Part shown: piece after piece, positions 1 through 11,200 of the stretch
Position numbering within the stretch: the stretch's first letter is position 1
Layout of the letters: every line of letters starts with the position of its first letter
Assembly: GCA_018806915.1 (NCBI GenBank)
Contig: JAGKQI010000088.1
Span: 744,001 to 808,000, forward strand
Reading direction: 5' to 3'
Origin: Phytophthora colocasiae
Lineage: Eukaryota > Oomycota > Peronosporomycetes > Peronosporales > Peronosporaceae
Length of the DNA: 64,000 nt
Position numbers and translations under genes: made by a program
Notes under the pieces: generated by a model
Told to the model about the DNA's origin: nothing
The model's input: the letters and a program-made list of their open reading frames with translations, nothing else
Database searches by the model: none

Positions 1-20
1 ATATACGCTTCCTACGTCAA

Positions 21-1088
21 TTAGTTTTCAAGCACAACGCGGTAGCGCACCGTGCCATCGCGGACCATCTTGATGCCCTCGTTCACCTTGCTCATCGGGA
101 GCTTCTGGATCACAGCGCGCACGTTCTTCTTGGACGCCACTTCCAGCATGTCCTTGATGTCCTGGATGCTTCCAATGTTACTGCCCACGAACTTGGCGCC
201 CTTGCCGACCACGCCGAACGCGTTGAACTTGACATCGTCGTTCGGGAGACCCACCATGATACACGAGCCACGAACCGCCAAGAAGCTCAGGAACTGCGTG
301 TACGGCATGTTGTCGGCGTTGGCGCAGATCAACAGCACATCCACGGAACCAGCAGCAGCAGCGGCCTGCTTCTCGTCCGAGTAAACGACGAACTCAGTCG
401 CACCAAGAGCGCGCACCTCAGCCTCCTTGTTAGCCGAACGAGAGAAGGCTACCACGGCATCAGCGCCCATAGCGTTAGCGAACTGAATGCCAAGATGACC
501 CAAACCGCCGATACCTACGACACCTACGCGCTTGCCGGGCTTCACGCCCGCCTCCTTCAACGGGGTGAAGACGGTTGCACCAGCGCACAGGAGCGGAGCT
601 GCAACGTCCGAAGGAAGGTTGTCCGGGATCTTGAAAGCGTATTCGTGAGCAACGCGCACGTAGTCAGCATAACCACCGTACGAGGTGGCACCGTCGTTCT
701 TGTACGTGTCGTTGTACGTCCACACCTTGTGCGCGCAGTAGGCGTCGTCTCCGCTAGCGCATTCCTTGCACGGAGCAGCAGGGTCCTTGTTCAGGCAAGC
801 CCACACCTGAGCACCAACACCGACACGGTCACCGACCTTCAGGTCCTTGACAGCGGGACCAGCCAGCGTCACCTCACCGACGATCTCGTGGCCAACCACG
901 CACGGGTAGGTGGACGGACCCCAGCCACTCTCAATGGTGTGCAGGTCGGAGCCACAGATACCGCAGTGCGAGATCTTGATCTCGATGTCTTCATCGCCAA
1001 GAGGACGCGACTGGTACTGCCAGGGTTTCACCTCCTCGTCCTTGCCGAAGGAGGCGTAGGCGTTGACGGTTCTCAGTCCAGTGGACAT
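21..1088 (-). CDS. Zinc-dependent alcohol dehydrogenase, copy 1 (cinnamyl-alcohol dehydrogenase-like)
   Basis: Intact 355-residue medium-chain dehydrogenase/reductase. Such enzymes reduce aldehydes to alcohols with NADP(H) in the cytosol; the exact substrate cannot be read from sequence. Visible motifs are the catalytic zinc site CGICGSDLH (about residues 42-50) followed by GHEIVGEV (about 66-73), the cysteine-rich structural-zinc loop CKECASGDDAYC (about 106-117), and the nucleotide-binding turn GIGGLGHLG (about 193-201). The start MSTGLRTVNAYA matches the starts of the other two copies in the window. It is closely related to the copy at 4248-5312, which is on the other strand, and to the broken copy beginning at 17592, so this is a small local gene family. 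The C-terminus ends normally at VLEN. Confidence 0.93.
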   Translation of the reverse strand: MSTGLRTVNAYASFGKDEEVKPWQYQSRPLGDEDIEIKISHCGICGSDLHTIESGWGPSTYPCVVGHEIVGEVTLAGPAVKDLKVGDRVGVGAQVWACLNKDPAAPCKECASGDDAYCAHKVWTYNDTYKNDGATSYGGYADYVRVAHEYAFKIPDNLPSDVAAPLLCAGATVFTPLKEAGVKPGKRVGVVGIGGLGHLGIQFANAMGADAVVAFSRSANKEAEVRALGATEFVVYSDEKQAAAAAGSVDVLLICANADNMPYTQFLSFLAVRGSCIMVGLPNDDVKFNAFGVVGKGAKFVGSNIGSIQDIKDMLEVASKKNVRAVIQKLPMSKVNEGIKMVRDGTVRYRVVLEN

Positions 1089-1977
1089 TGTTGTTCTTGT
1101 CTCGTGCTAAGTAAATTGCAAAGTGAACTCCAGAATTGGAGCTGGAGGTGTGGCGTTCCACAGCTTGCGTAGGGCACCTTGCCTTACGAATCTATAGCGG
1201 ATGACGTCGTTGCGGATGTTGATCCAATCCATGGCGAACGAGTTCAACAGATGAATGGTCAGAGGCAGGCCTTGTAGACTTTACTTCGCCACTTTTCCAG
1301 ACTTCTGCTGGAAGCCACTGGCCGCAATCACTGCAGGATAATCCAGCAACAAGCCTAAAAGATCAGCGACAGCACCTACATGATGAGGACTGGTGCGTGC
1401 ATGCTTTCGCTCGTAAGCGTCTACAGCATACTAGCCCGAACAACAGCAAGAAGCAGATCGATGGTGGACGGATGTCACAGCCGTGCGGTTCAACTTCAGA
1501 CCGAAAGCTTCAGCTGAGTCAGAGTAAAGACTGCATCAAGAGATCGGACTCGTTACCGCGACCTTATATGAGACATGTAAGGTTGCTATAGCTGGGATTA
1601 AGGTTGCTACCGGTATTGTCAGTTTCAAAAATTCCCATGGTAAGATAAAATCAAAATAGAAAAAAATCCAGCTGTACTAGAATCGGTGTTTTTAAGTACG
1701 ATACTGTACTATATCAACCCGCCTAAGTGCGATTATTTATTAAGTACGATCAATGTGAGCCTCTCATTCCAGAAATTGCGCGGGAGCGAGTACACGCGTC
1801 GAGCACGAGCGAGGTTGGCGACCTAATCGAGGCAAGGAGCGGCATGGCTAGGACACCGGGCACACGGAAGTCTGGTACGAGAACTAAAGTTCGTCTATAT
1901 GGTCTAGCGTAAAGCATACTGACTAAGACTGTATTATTTCAGGCCGCAAACGTACGTCGCCGCATCTCAAAGACGTT

Positions 1978-2910
1978 TTGGCTACAATTGGTCTGGGGGG
2001 CGACACTGAAAGCAGCGACTATAGCCGTGATAAAGCCTACGAAGAGGACGATAATGATGGTGGGTCCAGCTCTGAGGTCTCTATCGAAGAAGTGAATTCT
2101 GAAGAAGGTAAGGAGTTTCCTTTATTTGGAAGCCTGAAATCTTTGAAGCTCATGGAAGTTGTGTTCTATTCAGATCGTGCATCACCCCCTAAGAACGCTA
2201 AGCGAAGGGGGACAGCCACAACAAAACCAACCTCGGGTAAGGTTGCTTTTTGAAAAAATATGGTTGCTTTTTTGTTAAGGTTGCTGCATGACACTAAAGG
2301 TTGCTTTATGAATTTACAATATACCAGGAAATGTTATCCAGCTGCCTTCATTCAAGAAGCAAGTCAACTTGGTTCGAATGGTGACACCATATTCTCAGCA
2401 GACAACGACAGCTCGGAATACGTACCAAGACACCGATTCAGCAAGCACCTAGAAGATCTGGCATCAATGCACGATGGCGATGACGAAATCATCAATACTG
2501 TGCCACCGTTTGCTCCCGCAGAAACGCTCTCGTCTTGGGAAGATTTTGAGAAGGCATTCCAGACTTAAAAGCGGAAGTATAACTTAAAGTTTCGTGTGCG
2601 CAGTTCCGAGAAGACGGAGAATTACAACAAGTACGTTTGATTTATTGATATTCTAGCGCTGGATATTGCTAATGATGAAATGCTTGAAACGTAGGACCCA
2701 CGAAGATCAACTGCCTACTGAATTTGAGTTCGCACATCGAATTTATCGATGTACTCACGGGGTAACTCAGAAGTCAAGATCGAAGGGACAACGCAATCGC
2801 AAACAGCGCTACTGCAAGTGTATGGCACGGCTAACACCTGCTGTATGTTTTGCCGATGATGGATTGTATGCAATTGTGATAGCTGAAGTAGGAGAGAGTA
2901 GCAGTATTAA
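1978..2910 (+). pseudogene. MULE-type transposase, N-terminal remnant
   Basis: An acidic N-terminal stretch (1978-2253) is followed by the block SWEDFEKAFQT, then an in-frame TAA (2566-2568), and continues as KRKYNLKFRVRSS. After a frame change at about 2666 comes FEFAHRIYRCTHG, a basic run, and YCKCMARLTPAVCF. This W..F, RVRSS, CTHG, C.C...C order resembles the N-terminal DNA-binding region of SWIM-type MULE transposases in oomycetes, recognised from memory of the family. The catalytic part is missing. The call is tentative. Confidence 0.4.
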
Positions 2911-2936
2911 CATGGTAATACAGCCAACCAATATTA

Positions 2937-3197
2937 CTACCCTCTCAGTTTGTGTACCGCCAGCTCTAAAAGCACCCCAAACGATGAAGTACCGTCCAAA
3001 ATTACACTTGAGCTCTCCAAATCAGATGCCAAGCCGTAAATGCTCTCCTCATCCTCCTCAATCTGGGAGAGCCGCTCCATCTGTAGTCTTAGTAGCTTCT
3101 CCAGATTCGTGCCAATCTTCTCCAGGTTGTTCTTCATGACCATGAGCTCGTTAATTCGGGCGCGCACAAGCTCACGGGCTAGCGATCTTCCGTCCAT
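2937..3197 (-). CDS. Small predicted coiled-coil protein, 86 aa
   Basis: ATG-initiated ORF with a heptad-rich stretch (residues about 14-50, LVRARINELMVMKNNL and onward), then an acidic segment. No homologue is recognised. It abuts the transposase remnant on its 3' side, so it may be the start of a gene whose rest was lost, or a chance ORF. Confidence 0.3.
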   Translation of the reverse strand: MDGRSLARELVRARINELMVMKNNLEKIGTNLEKLLRLQMERLSQIEEDEESIYGLASDLESSSVILDGTSSFGVLLELAVHKLRG

Positions 3198-4247
3198 CGT
3201 TCCTCTTCACGAAAAATCTCTAAGTATTGAGAATGTGTGCCACACAAGTTGTCGTGAAGCACACAATATTGCGTGAGAAACACATAATATGTGTACCGTA
3301 CCTAGATTTAATGTAGCGTACAAATCTCTATTTTTAGAAAAAATTGTGTCAAAGGCTACGTGGCCGCGTATTTTACAAAGAAAATGATGACGACGTCGAC
3401 GTGTTTGTGAAATTTATTATAAATTACGTTGAAAAACAGATGCTCCGGGGTTGCTTTAGGCCATAAGGTTGCCGTATTGGATGTTGTGTTGTTGTAATAA
3501 GGTTGCGGTAACGCCTCTCTCAAGAGATGAGTGGACGTGTACATAGACTGATTAACGCGAGTTTCATGAGTGAAGTTCGCTGCTGCAGTAGTTTCGGACA
3601 ACACCTGCAATCACATTTTGTTGCTTGGCATGGCGCATTGTACCAGACGAAGATAACCAACACAAATGCTCAGACTGAAAGAGCAGCACGGAGAGGGCTG
3701 CAACAACAAAAACTTGCATGGCTTATCGAATGTACGGTATCTGTAGTGTACTAGTACCGGTGGCTCTTTTGAACTCATTGGTCGCCTTGCAAAGTGTTCG
3801 CTTCACACGATGGCAGCCCCAAATGGCAGCGAACAAGGAGGTCCTGGCTGATGATGAGTGTACGCGCATCTGTACGAAACAACGCAACTGAGTCACTGGC
3901 TGGAATTCCAAATTATAGTTATAGCAGTACAAACACCATGAGCATCGAAGCTCATGGACTTGGAACCTGCTAGCCGCGCGCAAAGATACTTTTGACAAGC
4001 GACAGCGCGCTGTGCGTCGTGTTTTTTCTGAAGTAGTTCAATCGTCTAAAATCTGATCTACTGTCAAATTGAATGACACTTCCAACGCCATTTGATCAAT
4101 AAATAACTTTGTATTTCAATACCCTGTGATATTAGATAAACATCACTTTCACAGTCACAAGCTCACGCGCATGGATTGCACAAGTACGTTGCAAGTCTCT
4201 GCCAGAAGTGAATTCCATCTGAGACTCCCAAGCCCTTTATCCCCCTT
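3198..4247. other. Intergenic stretch before alcohol dehydrogenase copy 2
   Basis: About 1 kb with only short, unconvincing ORFs. It contains the last three AAGGTTGC-type words and then AT-rich sequence leading up to the dehydrogenase ATG at 4248. The promoter of that gene should lie here, but no individual element can be assigned. Confidence 0.5.
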
Positions 4248-5312
4248 ATGTCTGCCGCCCCACGCACTATCAAAGCCCTCGCCTGTTTCGGCAAGAGCGA
4301 ACCTGTCCAGCCGTGGGAGTACGAGTCGCGTCCTCTTGGCGCTGAGGACGTGGAGATCAAAATCTCGCACTGCGGAATCTGTGGCTCCGACCTGCACGTG
4401 ATCGACAGCGGTTGGAAACCTACGCTCTACCCGTGTGTGGTAGGCCACGAAATTGTTGGTGAGGTGACGCAGGCTGGTCATGACGTGAAGGACCTGAAGG
4501 TCGGCGACCGGGTGGGTGTCGGCGCTCAAGTCTGGGCCTGCCTCAATAAAGACCCCAAGAACCCGTGCAAGGACTGCGCGAAGGGCGCCGACGCCTATTG
4601 CCACGGTATTGTTGGCACGTACAACTCCAAGTACAAGGATGGCAGTAAGTCGTACGGTGGATACGCTGAATACGTGCGCGTACTGAGCGACTACGCGTTC
4701 AAGATCCCTGAAGCCATTCCGTCGGATGCTGCCGCTCCGTTGTTGTGTGCTGGTACGACGGTGTTCACGCCGTTCAAAGAAGCAGGTGTGAAGGCTGGTG
4801 ACCGAGTGGGAATTGTGGGTATTGGTGGCCTCGGACACTTGGCCATTCAGTTCGCGAAGGCTATGGACGCTGACGCTGTTGTTGCCTTCTCCCGTTCAGC
4901 TAACAAGGAGACGGAAGTGCGTTCTCTAGGAGCGGACGAGTTCGTCAATTACTCGGACCCTGAACAGGCTAAGGCAGCGGAAGGATCGGTGGACGTCCTG
5001 CTGGTGACGGCTGATGCTGATGGCATGCCGTATCATCTCTTCCTGAGCTTCTTGGCTTCGCGGGGAACGTGCATCATGGTGGGTCTGCCCAACGACGAGG
5101 TCCACTTCAAGCCTGCTCAAGTGGTGATGAAGGGCGCTAAGTTTGTGGGCAGCCACATCGGTAGCATTCAGGACGTCAAGGACATGCTGGAGCTTGCGGC
5201 GGAGAAGAATGTTCGTCCGGTGATCCAGAAACTGCCCATGAGCAAGGCCAACGAAGGCATCCAGATGCTGCGTGATGGCAAGGTCCGTTACCGCGTGGTA
5301 CTAGAGAACTAG
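4248..5312 (+). CDS. Zinc-dependent alcohol dehydrogenase, copy 2
   Basis: Intact 354-residue paralogue of the 21-1088 gene. It has the same motifs in the same order: CGICGSDLH catalytic zinc site, GHEIVGEV, structural-zinc loop CKDCAKGADAYC, cofactor turn GIGGLGHLA, and the C-terminal RYRVVLEN. The start MSAAPRTIKALACFG is colinear with copies 1 and 3. The predicted activity is NADP-dependent aldehyde/alcohol interconversion, with substrate unknown. It lies tail-to-tail with the disrupted FKBP-TPR gene; only 79 nt separate the two stop codons. Coding capacity is undamaged, unlike copy 3. Confidence 0.93.
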   Translation: MSAAPRTIKALACFGKSEPVQPWEYESRPLGAEDVEIKISHCGICGSDLHVIDSGWKPTLYPCVVGHEIVGEVTQAGHDVKDLKVGDRVGVGAQVWACLNKDPKNPCKDCAKGADAYCHGIVGTYNSKYKDGSKSYGGYAEYVRVLSDYAFKIPEAIPSDAAAPLLCAGTTVFTPFKEAGVKAGDRVGIVGIGGLGHLAIQFAKAMDADAVVAFSRSANKETEVRSLGADEFVNYSDPEQAKAAEGSVDVLLVTADADGMPYHLFLSFLASRGTCIMVGLPNDEVHFKPAQVVMKGAKFVGSHIGSIQDVKDMLELAAEKNVRPVIQKLPMSKANEGIQMLRDGKVRYRVVLEN

Positions 5313-5789
5313 AGATAGCTGAAGAGGACATGATGGGCCCATTACTGTTTTTCACTGCGTAACATTCTTCTGAAGGCTGTTGCGATCTACTTTAGTCGGC
5401 GTCGTTGTCCACCGTGCTGTCCTGTACCACATTCTCGCTTACTTCGTAGTTGGGCTTCCCGATGTACATGTACATGAGGATCGCAATGATGACAGTAACA
5501 ACAGCAGCGACAATTGCTGGGTTCTGTCGGATTCGCGCCACCAATCCCTGCTCTTCCGTCTCCGTTGGCTTATTGCCACCCAATTTTGAGTACAGCTTCC
5601 TTTCCAGCGCCTTCTGATCACGTTTCTTCTTCTTGAGTTGCACCAGCAACTGCCTCACCTTGGCGTTCTTGGGCTCGATCTCCAATGCCTTCCTTAGGAA
5701 CATGTTGGCCTCATCGAACTCATTCTGGTCCAGAGCAATCTGACCAATGCGATACATGGCCTTGACGTTCTTCCCATCCAACTGCAGTA

Positions 5790-5991
5790 CAGTGCACGCC
5801 GGAATTATAAACGCACCAGAAAATTGACTTTCCTGAAAACCATCTTCAGTGTTTCCAGCCGAACCAACCCTTACAGACTACTGGACGACAATAGAAAACG
5901 TATGCAAAACGGAGAAATGGAAAAGCTGGTGTCGTTCAAGAGCAATCGGCAAAAATCATGTTTTGGCTCGGGTCAAAAGTATAAACGCACT
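5790..5991 (+). repeat. Left 202-bp terminal inverted repeat of the Tc1 element
   Basis: Reverse complement of 7151-7352 with two differences (in the CCGAACC and AAATCATG regions). Unusually long for a Tc1 element. Confidence 0.95.
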
Positions 5992-6122
5992 GGTCAGTTT
6001 TTTATTACGGGCGGTAATAAACGAAATATAAGCGGTCTTATTGGTAATAAATGAAACAGATAAATAGCGGTTTGAAAAACGTTTCAGATACCACCACTTG
6101 TTTTTTTGGGGAGGTGACAACT

Positions 6123-7126
6123 ATGCCTCGCGGCAAGCAGTTAAGCCAGGAAGAATGCATGAAGATAAACAAGCTGCTAAGAGAGGGAAAAAGCAACAGA
6201 GCAGTGGCAAATGAGATTGGACGCAGTGAGACGGCTATAAGGAACTACTTAAAGCGCGGCAATGCTTCATTAGTGACCAAAGAGAACCAGAGAAGGCCAA
6301 AATTGAATGACCGAGAGTCGAGGCGTGTTGTTTGGCTGGCTGTAGCGCGAAATCTATCAGCTTCCCACATATCTAGTCATTTGCCATGCCGTCCTAGTAA
6401 GTCTACCGTGCTACGTGTGCTGCGTAAACACCGCTACATCACATTTGCTAAACGCAAACTCACTCCAACCATCAAGCCTCACCACAAGAAGGCTCGAGTG
6501 GCTTTGCGGAACGTTACCGTGGCAAACGCGTATTCTGGCGGCGCGTGGTGTTCACAGACGAAAAGAAGTTCAATTTGGATGGCCCTGATGGGTTCCGTTA
6601 CTACTGGCATGACATGCGAGCCGAGCCGAAATACATGTCGAAGCGGGTGAACGGTGGGGAAGCGTCATGATTTGGGCAGGGGTGAACTGGTACGGCAACA
6701 CCGAGATCGTCTTTAAAGGGCAAACAAGGTGCTAGCAACTACACTGAAACTCTTCGCAGCAGCTTGCTACCTTACATGAGAGAACTTAAGTCGAATATTG
6801 GCGATTTGGACCCAATATTTCAGCACGATAACGCGTCCATTCACTCGGCAAGACTCACGAAGGACTTCCTCGCGGTAAATAACATTACTACGCTACCATG
6901 GCCGGCGAAGAGCCCCGATCTCAACATCATAGAGAACGTTTGGGGACTTCTGGCTCGCAAAGTATATGCAAACGGTCGCCAATTTGAGAGGGCCGCCGAT
7001 TTGATCAAACAGATCAAGTTAGAGTGGTCTCGAATTGATCCAACGTACATTAAAAAGTTAGTTAGGAGTGTTCCTAAGCGACTGGAAGCGACACGGTTGC
7101 TGAAAGGCTCGAAGACTCCCTACTAG
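6123..7126 (+). pseudogene. Tc1 transposase, frameshifted
   Basis: Starts at ATG 6123 (MPRGKQLSQEECMKIN). Two helix-turn-helix blocks cover the N-terminal 110 residues (REGKSNRAVANEIGRSETAI; HISSHLPCRPSKSTVLRVL). The catalytic domain is spread over frames: VFTDEKKFNLDG with the first Asp (from 6548), QHDNASIH with the second Asp, and NIIENVWG with the Glu. There are 34 residues between the second Asp and the Glu, so it is DD34E, the Tc1 signature. Frame changes occur near 6500, at about 6657 (a G appears to be missing before the VMIWAG motif) and at about 6720 (extra C), so no functional enzyme is encoded. Confidence 0.9.
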
Positions 7127-7150
7127 AGCCCAACCAATTTTGGCAAGTAG

Positions 7151-7352
7151 AGTGCGTTTATACTTTTGACCCGAGCCAAAACATGTTTTTTGCCGATTGC
7201 TCTTGAACGACACCAGCTTTTCCATTTCTCCGTTTTGCATACGTTTTCTATTGTCGTCCAGTAGTCTGTAAGGGTTGGTTTGGCTGGAAACACTGAAGAT
7301 GGTTTTCAGGAAAGTCAATTTTCTGGTGCGTTTATAATTCCGGCGTGCACTG
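7151..7352 (-). repeat. Right 202-bp terminal inverted repeat of the Tc1 element
   Basis: Pairs with 5790-5991; ends ...GCACTG directly before the TA target duplication. Confidence 0.95.
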
Positions 7353-8083
7353 TACCTCAAGGCTGGACTGACGCGCCTCCTTGAACTGCTTTAGCTTGTG
7401 CTGCACGTTACCCACATTGTTACCCAGCGCAATGAGCAGCTCCTTGCACTGCTCCGCATCCTCCTCTGAATGCTCCCACGTCTCCAGCAACTTAAGCGCT
7501 CGCTTGTACAACTTGGCTGCCTGATCGTAGTTCTTCTCCTTAAAGTAGCGATTGCCACTCTCCTTCTTTTGTGTGGCCTCCACAATCAGCTCCTGGGAGC
7601 TCATTTCAGCCGTGATCTTCTTGCCAACCTGGCACAGTTCAACCACCAGCTTCATCTCGTCTCCAGGAGCTACAAATGGCTCCAACCCCACGTCTCCATA
7701 GGCGAAACGGGCGTCACAGCGGACTTCACACTCCTCCCCGACGTGCATCATCTTGGCTACCAGCTCTAGCGCCGGCATCACTTCACCGTCTCCGATACGG
7801 AATTTGCGAGTCTCATCTGTAGCCACTTTCTGCCCGCTCTTGAGCACCCAAGTGGAGTATTTCACGCCCACTTCCTCGCCGAATTCTGTCCAAATGAGCC
7901 ACGTGTCATAATGGTTAAATGTCCATAACTCGATTAATACAATACCAATGAAGACGTAACTGGCACGGTTGTGTTACCTGCTTGAATGCCATCCGTGTTG
8001 ACTGTCAACATCTTGCGGTAGATGCCCCCGCTGCCCAGGACATCATCAAACTCCTCTCGCTCTGCGTCATTAATCTTGACCAT

Positions 8084-8260
8084 GGTGTGCTGTGAAATGA
8101 TAGTGACACGTCACTAATTTATTTGACGTACAATAGTTTCAATTATTATTATAATACAATCATTCCTAACAATAATTGCTATCCTAAAAGGTCGCATCCT
8201 AACCTGGTAGTTAGTTGCTCATTTCTAACCTTCGTCCTGCGTCGCCATCTTCTCAGATGG
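8084..8260. promoter_or_regulatory. Probable shared promoter region between divergent genes
   Basis: Only 177 nt separate the FKBP-TPR start codon (8083, minus) from the start chosen for the large membrane protein (8261, plus), so promoters for both must lie here or overlap the genes. The stretch is AT-rich (about 8110-8185) but shows no element that can be named with confidence. Confidence 0.45.
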
Positions 8261-11200
8261 ATGGCAACTAGAGATCGTCCACTTCCAGGCCAGATCCCGC
8301 ACCTTGACGAGATCACCGAGGAGTCTCCACGTCCGCAGAGCCCCACTACCAGCGGCTCCACCAGTCCCGCCTACCGTCTCATTCCGAACTCGAAACCCCC
8401 GGAGCCTCCAGTTTCTCCAAGGTCGCAACTGATGGCGTCTCGTCCACCTGCTCCTGTTGAGCCTACAGCTGTTCCGCCTGAAAATGGCGACACTGGGGAC
8501 CCTCCTAGTGACAATAGTACAGTTGAAAGTAAATCTGTTCCAGAATCCACAACTGCTTCTCCAATTTCTCCTCGAACGGCTTCAAACCGAGTGAGATCTC
8601 CAAGACGAGGGTCTACTAAAACTTCACTCGTAGAGACAACGGATGTTTCCGCTGCACCTACTCAAGCTTATCGTCGACAAACCGTTACAAGAAACAATAG
8701 TAGTTCTCGAGTGGGGTCTCGTGTATCCAGACAAATAGGAGCATCGGGCTCCACTTCTGCTCTTCCACAAGGTGATACCGTCGTGCAACATCCTGGTACC
8801 CAAGAAGAAGCTGTTGACACGGACGAGTTGACGTTCACTCTTCCAGAACTCTCGAAAGAAGGTGACGATACTGGTCGAACCGTTCGGGAGACGTGGCCAA
8901 CCGACCACGTAATGCTACTGTATATGCTATCGAGATATGCTGTTTGTGCTCGTACCAAAGAAGATAAAGAGTCCTGGATCCGTCAGATCCCTCTACTGGT
9001 GTTAATGTACGAGGGGATCGCTGCTGGAGGCTTGAACTTCGACTACGCACCAGCAGCGATGGTCATCGCGCAGGAAGGAAGACCCAAACGTATCTGGATG
9101 AATACTACACAAGACGGCAAGTCTGCGATCGATGATCTACGTGAAGCGAATCTTATTAACGGTCTCAAGCTCTCCACTAAGGATTACCACTCAGTGACTG
9201 CGTTTCAGGTCTCTCTACGAGGTCTTCAACTGTTGTCCCAAGTCAGCAAAGAGTTAAAGGCCAACGTCGACGCCTTCATCTTCGCCCCCAAGCCTTACCG
9301 TCGCGAACTTCTTAAAATCCGGTATATTCCTATCCGAGACCCACCGGACGCCAGTAACACGGTCGAAGCGAATGTTCCAGCGTGGACGTTCACTAAGGGA
9401 AGTGATAAACATCTCACCGCTGGTGTAAGCGGAGTGATTCAGCCTCCTCCTGAAGAAGAATCCGAAGAATTCAACGAAGAAGGCCGCTTCATCTTGGAAT
9501 CGATCGGTTATTTCCGATACTCTGGAGTGACTGAGACGGAGGATGTGTCGTACGTGTCCAGCCCTTTCGTACCGCAGTGTGTGCGAAGTATGGAAGCTTA
9601 TCAACAATTGTCTTCCAATGCTCACCGAGCACTGGAAGCAGCTAGTGGCCAGTCGAACATTCGGGATACTCTGTCAGAGGCCATCGTACTCGCTAACCCG
9701 GTTTGTCTCGTCGGTGAGTGGATTCCATTTGGGTCGAACCAGATTGTGGCTCTAAACGAGCGTCTCGGGTCCATGGATCGATGCCAGGGAGGGCTCTTTA
9801 CCTCTCTAATCGACGATCGCCCTACTGACACTCAGTTTGAAGTCCCTCCTGGTCTTACGGAAGTCCGTATCCTTGACTACGACCCTGTACGGTACATTAA
9901 CTTTGAAGCGGAGATCAATTTCCCAGAAGACGATGGGATCGTACAAGTCGAGAACTTTGGTATTCATCTCAATGTGGACGGAACCATTTTCTATGGGATT
10001 AAAGTGGACGCTATCCTTGACAAGCGAGCAGATCGCATCTCGGTGGATTTACTGTCTCGACTGCTGGTTGATATCCACCAGGATTCGTCTGAGATCATGG
10101 ACGATCTATTGTCTTCGTACCAGACGAGTCTATTGGACATGGTTTTTCTCGGGGACATTGCCAATCGAGGCAAGTTCAACATGATCATGGCCGACCAAAT
10201 CGACCCGTTCATGCCTGGACTCGAGTACATGGATCGAGGCGACTTTGAGAACGAGTTAAAGCAGGTTTTAGGCGATATCCACTGCGCTTATGACATTGGA
10301 GATGATAGCGTGTTGATTGTCGGTCGAGACGGGATGTTGATCGCTGGATCGGCCTCCAAACGCTTCGAGAAGGTTTTTATCTCGTACTTTTCGCTGTTGT
10401 GTCGAGAAATGTTTTTACGCAGCTTTTTCACGCGCATTTTCGTACTGGAAGAGCTGTTGAAACACATCCGAGAGCTCATTTTCCGTGCCAAAGAGGATCC
10501 GCATCACCTTGTAACGATTCGAGGGAAATTAAACCAAGCCACGAATGATCTCATTCTGGTAAGTAATTATTTCATTACTCTTGGTTGCTTCTACTAACGG
10601 TTTGCTTTTGTAGTTTACGGATACGTTGGGTTATCTCCTCGAGTCGCTGGAGTTCGTAAAGATTCCTCAGAAGTCGCCCAATGCCAGTGAAGAAGAAGAA
10701 TCAATCTTCAGCTATCTTGATCTTAAGAAGCAGCACCACGACATCCTCCTTCGTGCTCGTGACTTGGAGAAACTCGTGCATGGCGCCAAGTACGAAATTG
10801 TTAATTTACGGCAAATGGCTGAAGTTCTCAACACTTCGGAGCTTGAAGATATTTTCAAGACGGTCGAAGGGAACACGAAAGCACTTGCAGACTCGTCCCT
10901 CACAGTGGAGCAGTGTGGGTCTTCTCTGGAACTTGTTCAAGTTTTACTAGCAGGGAGTTTTGCTTTCACTCTCTTGGACCGGGTTCCAGGCGGGAGTTTA
11001 AACGTCGATATGCCCGAATGGGTGGAAAAAGCGTTCGCTAAAACCATCATCGAGGTGCCTTTGCTGTTCTTCGTGCTCAACCTCATCTGGATGGGAGGGT
11101 GTATCTACGCTTTAATCCGTTACAAGAAGAAAAAGAGTCACGAAATGGAATACGGACGACGAACAGTTCGGATCAAGGTGAACAAAGCCGTCGACGTTGA

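Larger units (their letters stand above)
1577..3508. repeat. Dispersed AAGGTTGC octamers around a transposon remnant
   Basis: The word (A)AGGTTGC or GGTTGC(T) recurs at about 1577, 1598, 2237, 2261, 2275, 2296, 3449, 3464 and 3499, always in the same orientation and in three clusters. Such clusters resemble the subterminal repeats that some DNA transposons use as transposase binding sites. The middle region holds a MULE-like transposase remnant. No clear terminal inverted repeats were found, so element boundaries are not claimed. Confidence 0.4.
5790..7352 (+). mobile_element. Tc1/mariner element, 1563 bp, inside the FKBP-TPR gene
   Basis: The element is flanked by TA at 5788-5789 and 7353-7354, the standard Tc1/mariner target duplication. 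Both ends begin CAGTGCACGCCGGAATTATA and form 202-bp terminal inverted repeats (5790-5991 and 7151-7352) with two mismatches seen by eye. The single internal gene is a frameshifted DD34E transposase on the plus strand. The near-identical repeats argue for recent arrival, but the transposase is broken, so this copy was probably moved in trans or decayed afterwards. Confidence 0.95.
5392..8083 (-). pseudogene. FKBP-type prolyl isomerase with TPRs and C-terminal membrane anchor, split by a Tc1 insertion
   Basis: Exon 1 runs 8083-7978 (MVKINDAEREEF...), with a 92-nt intron 7977-7886 (GTAACA...ACAG). Exon 2 resumes at 7885 and is interrupted at 7355 by a transposon; the 3' part is 5787-5392. Order: FKBP-like domain (GVKYSTWVLKSGQ to ELCQVGKK), TPRs (AAKLYKRALKLLE; AMYRIGQIALDQNEFDEA), basic linker, and one hydrophobic tail helix (IVAAVVTVIIAILMYMYIG) near the C-terminus. 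This FKBP-TPR-tail-anchor order resembles FKBP8/FKBP38, a membrane-anchored cochaperone; function by analogy only. The insertion hits a valine GTA codon, and removing the element plus one TA leaves the frame open, so no other damage is visible. Confidence 0.85.

Noticed and set aside
495..1172. 225-codon plus-strand ORF over alcohol dehydrogenase copy 1
   Set aside because: Mirror of the conserved dehydrogenase frame (a similar shadow, 4155-4838, lies over copy 2). It results from codon bias and has no recognisable protein features.
8123..8260. N-terminal extension of the 1170-aa protein from ATG 8123
   Set aside because: The Asn/Tyr-rich peptide comes from AT-rich promoter sequence. ATG 8261 gives a protein-like start and leaves room for a shared promoter.
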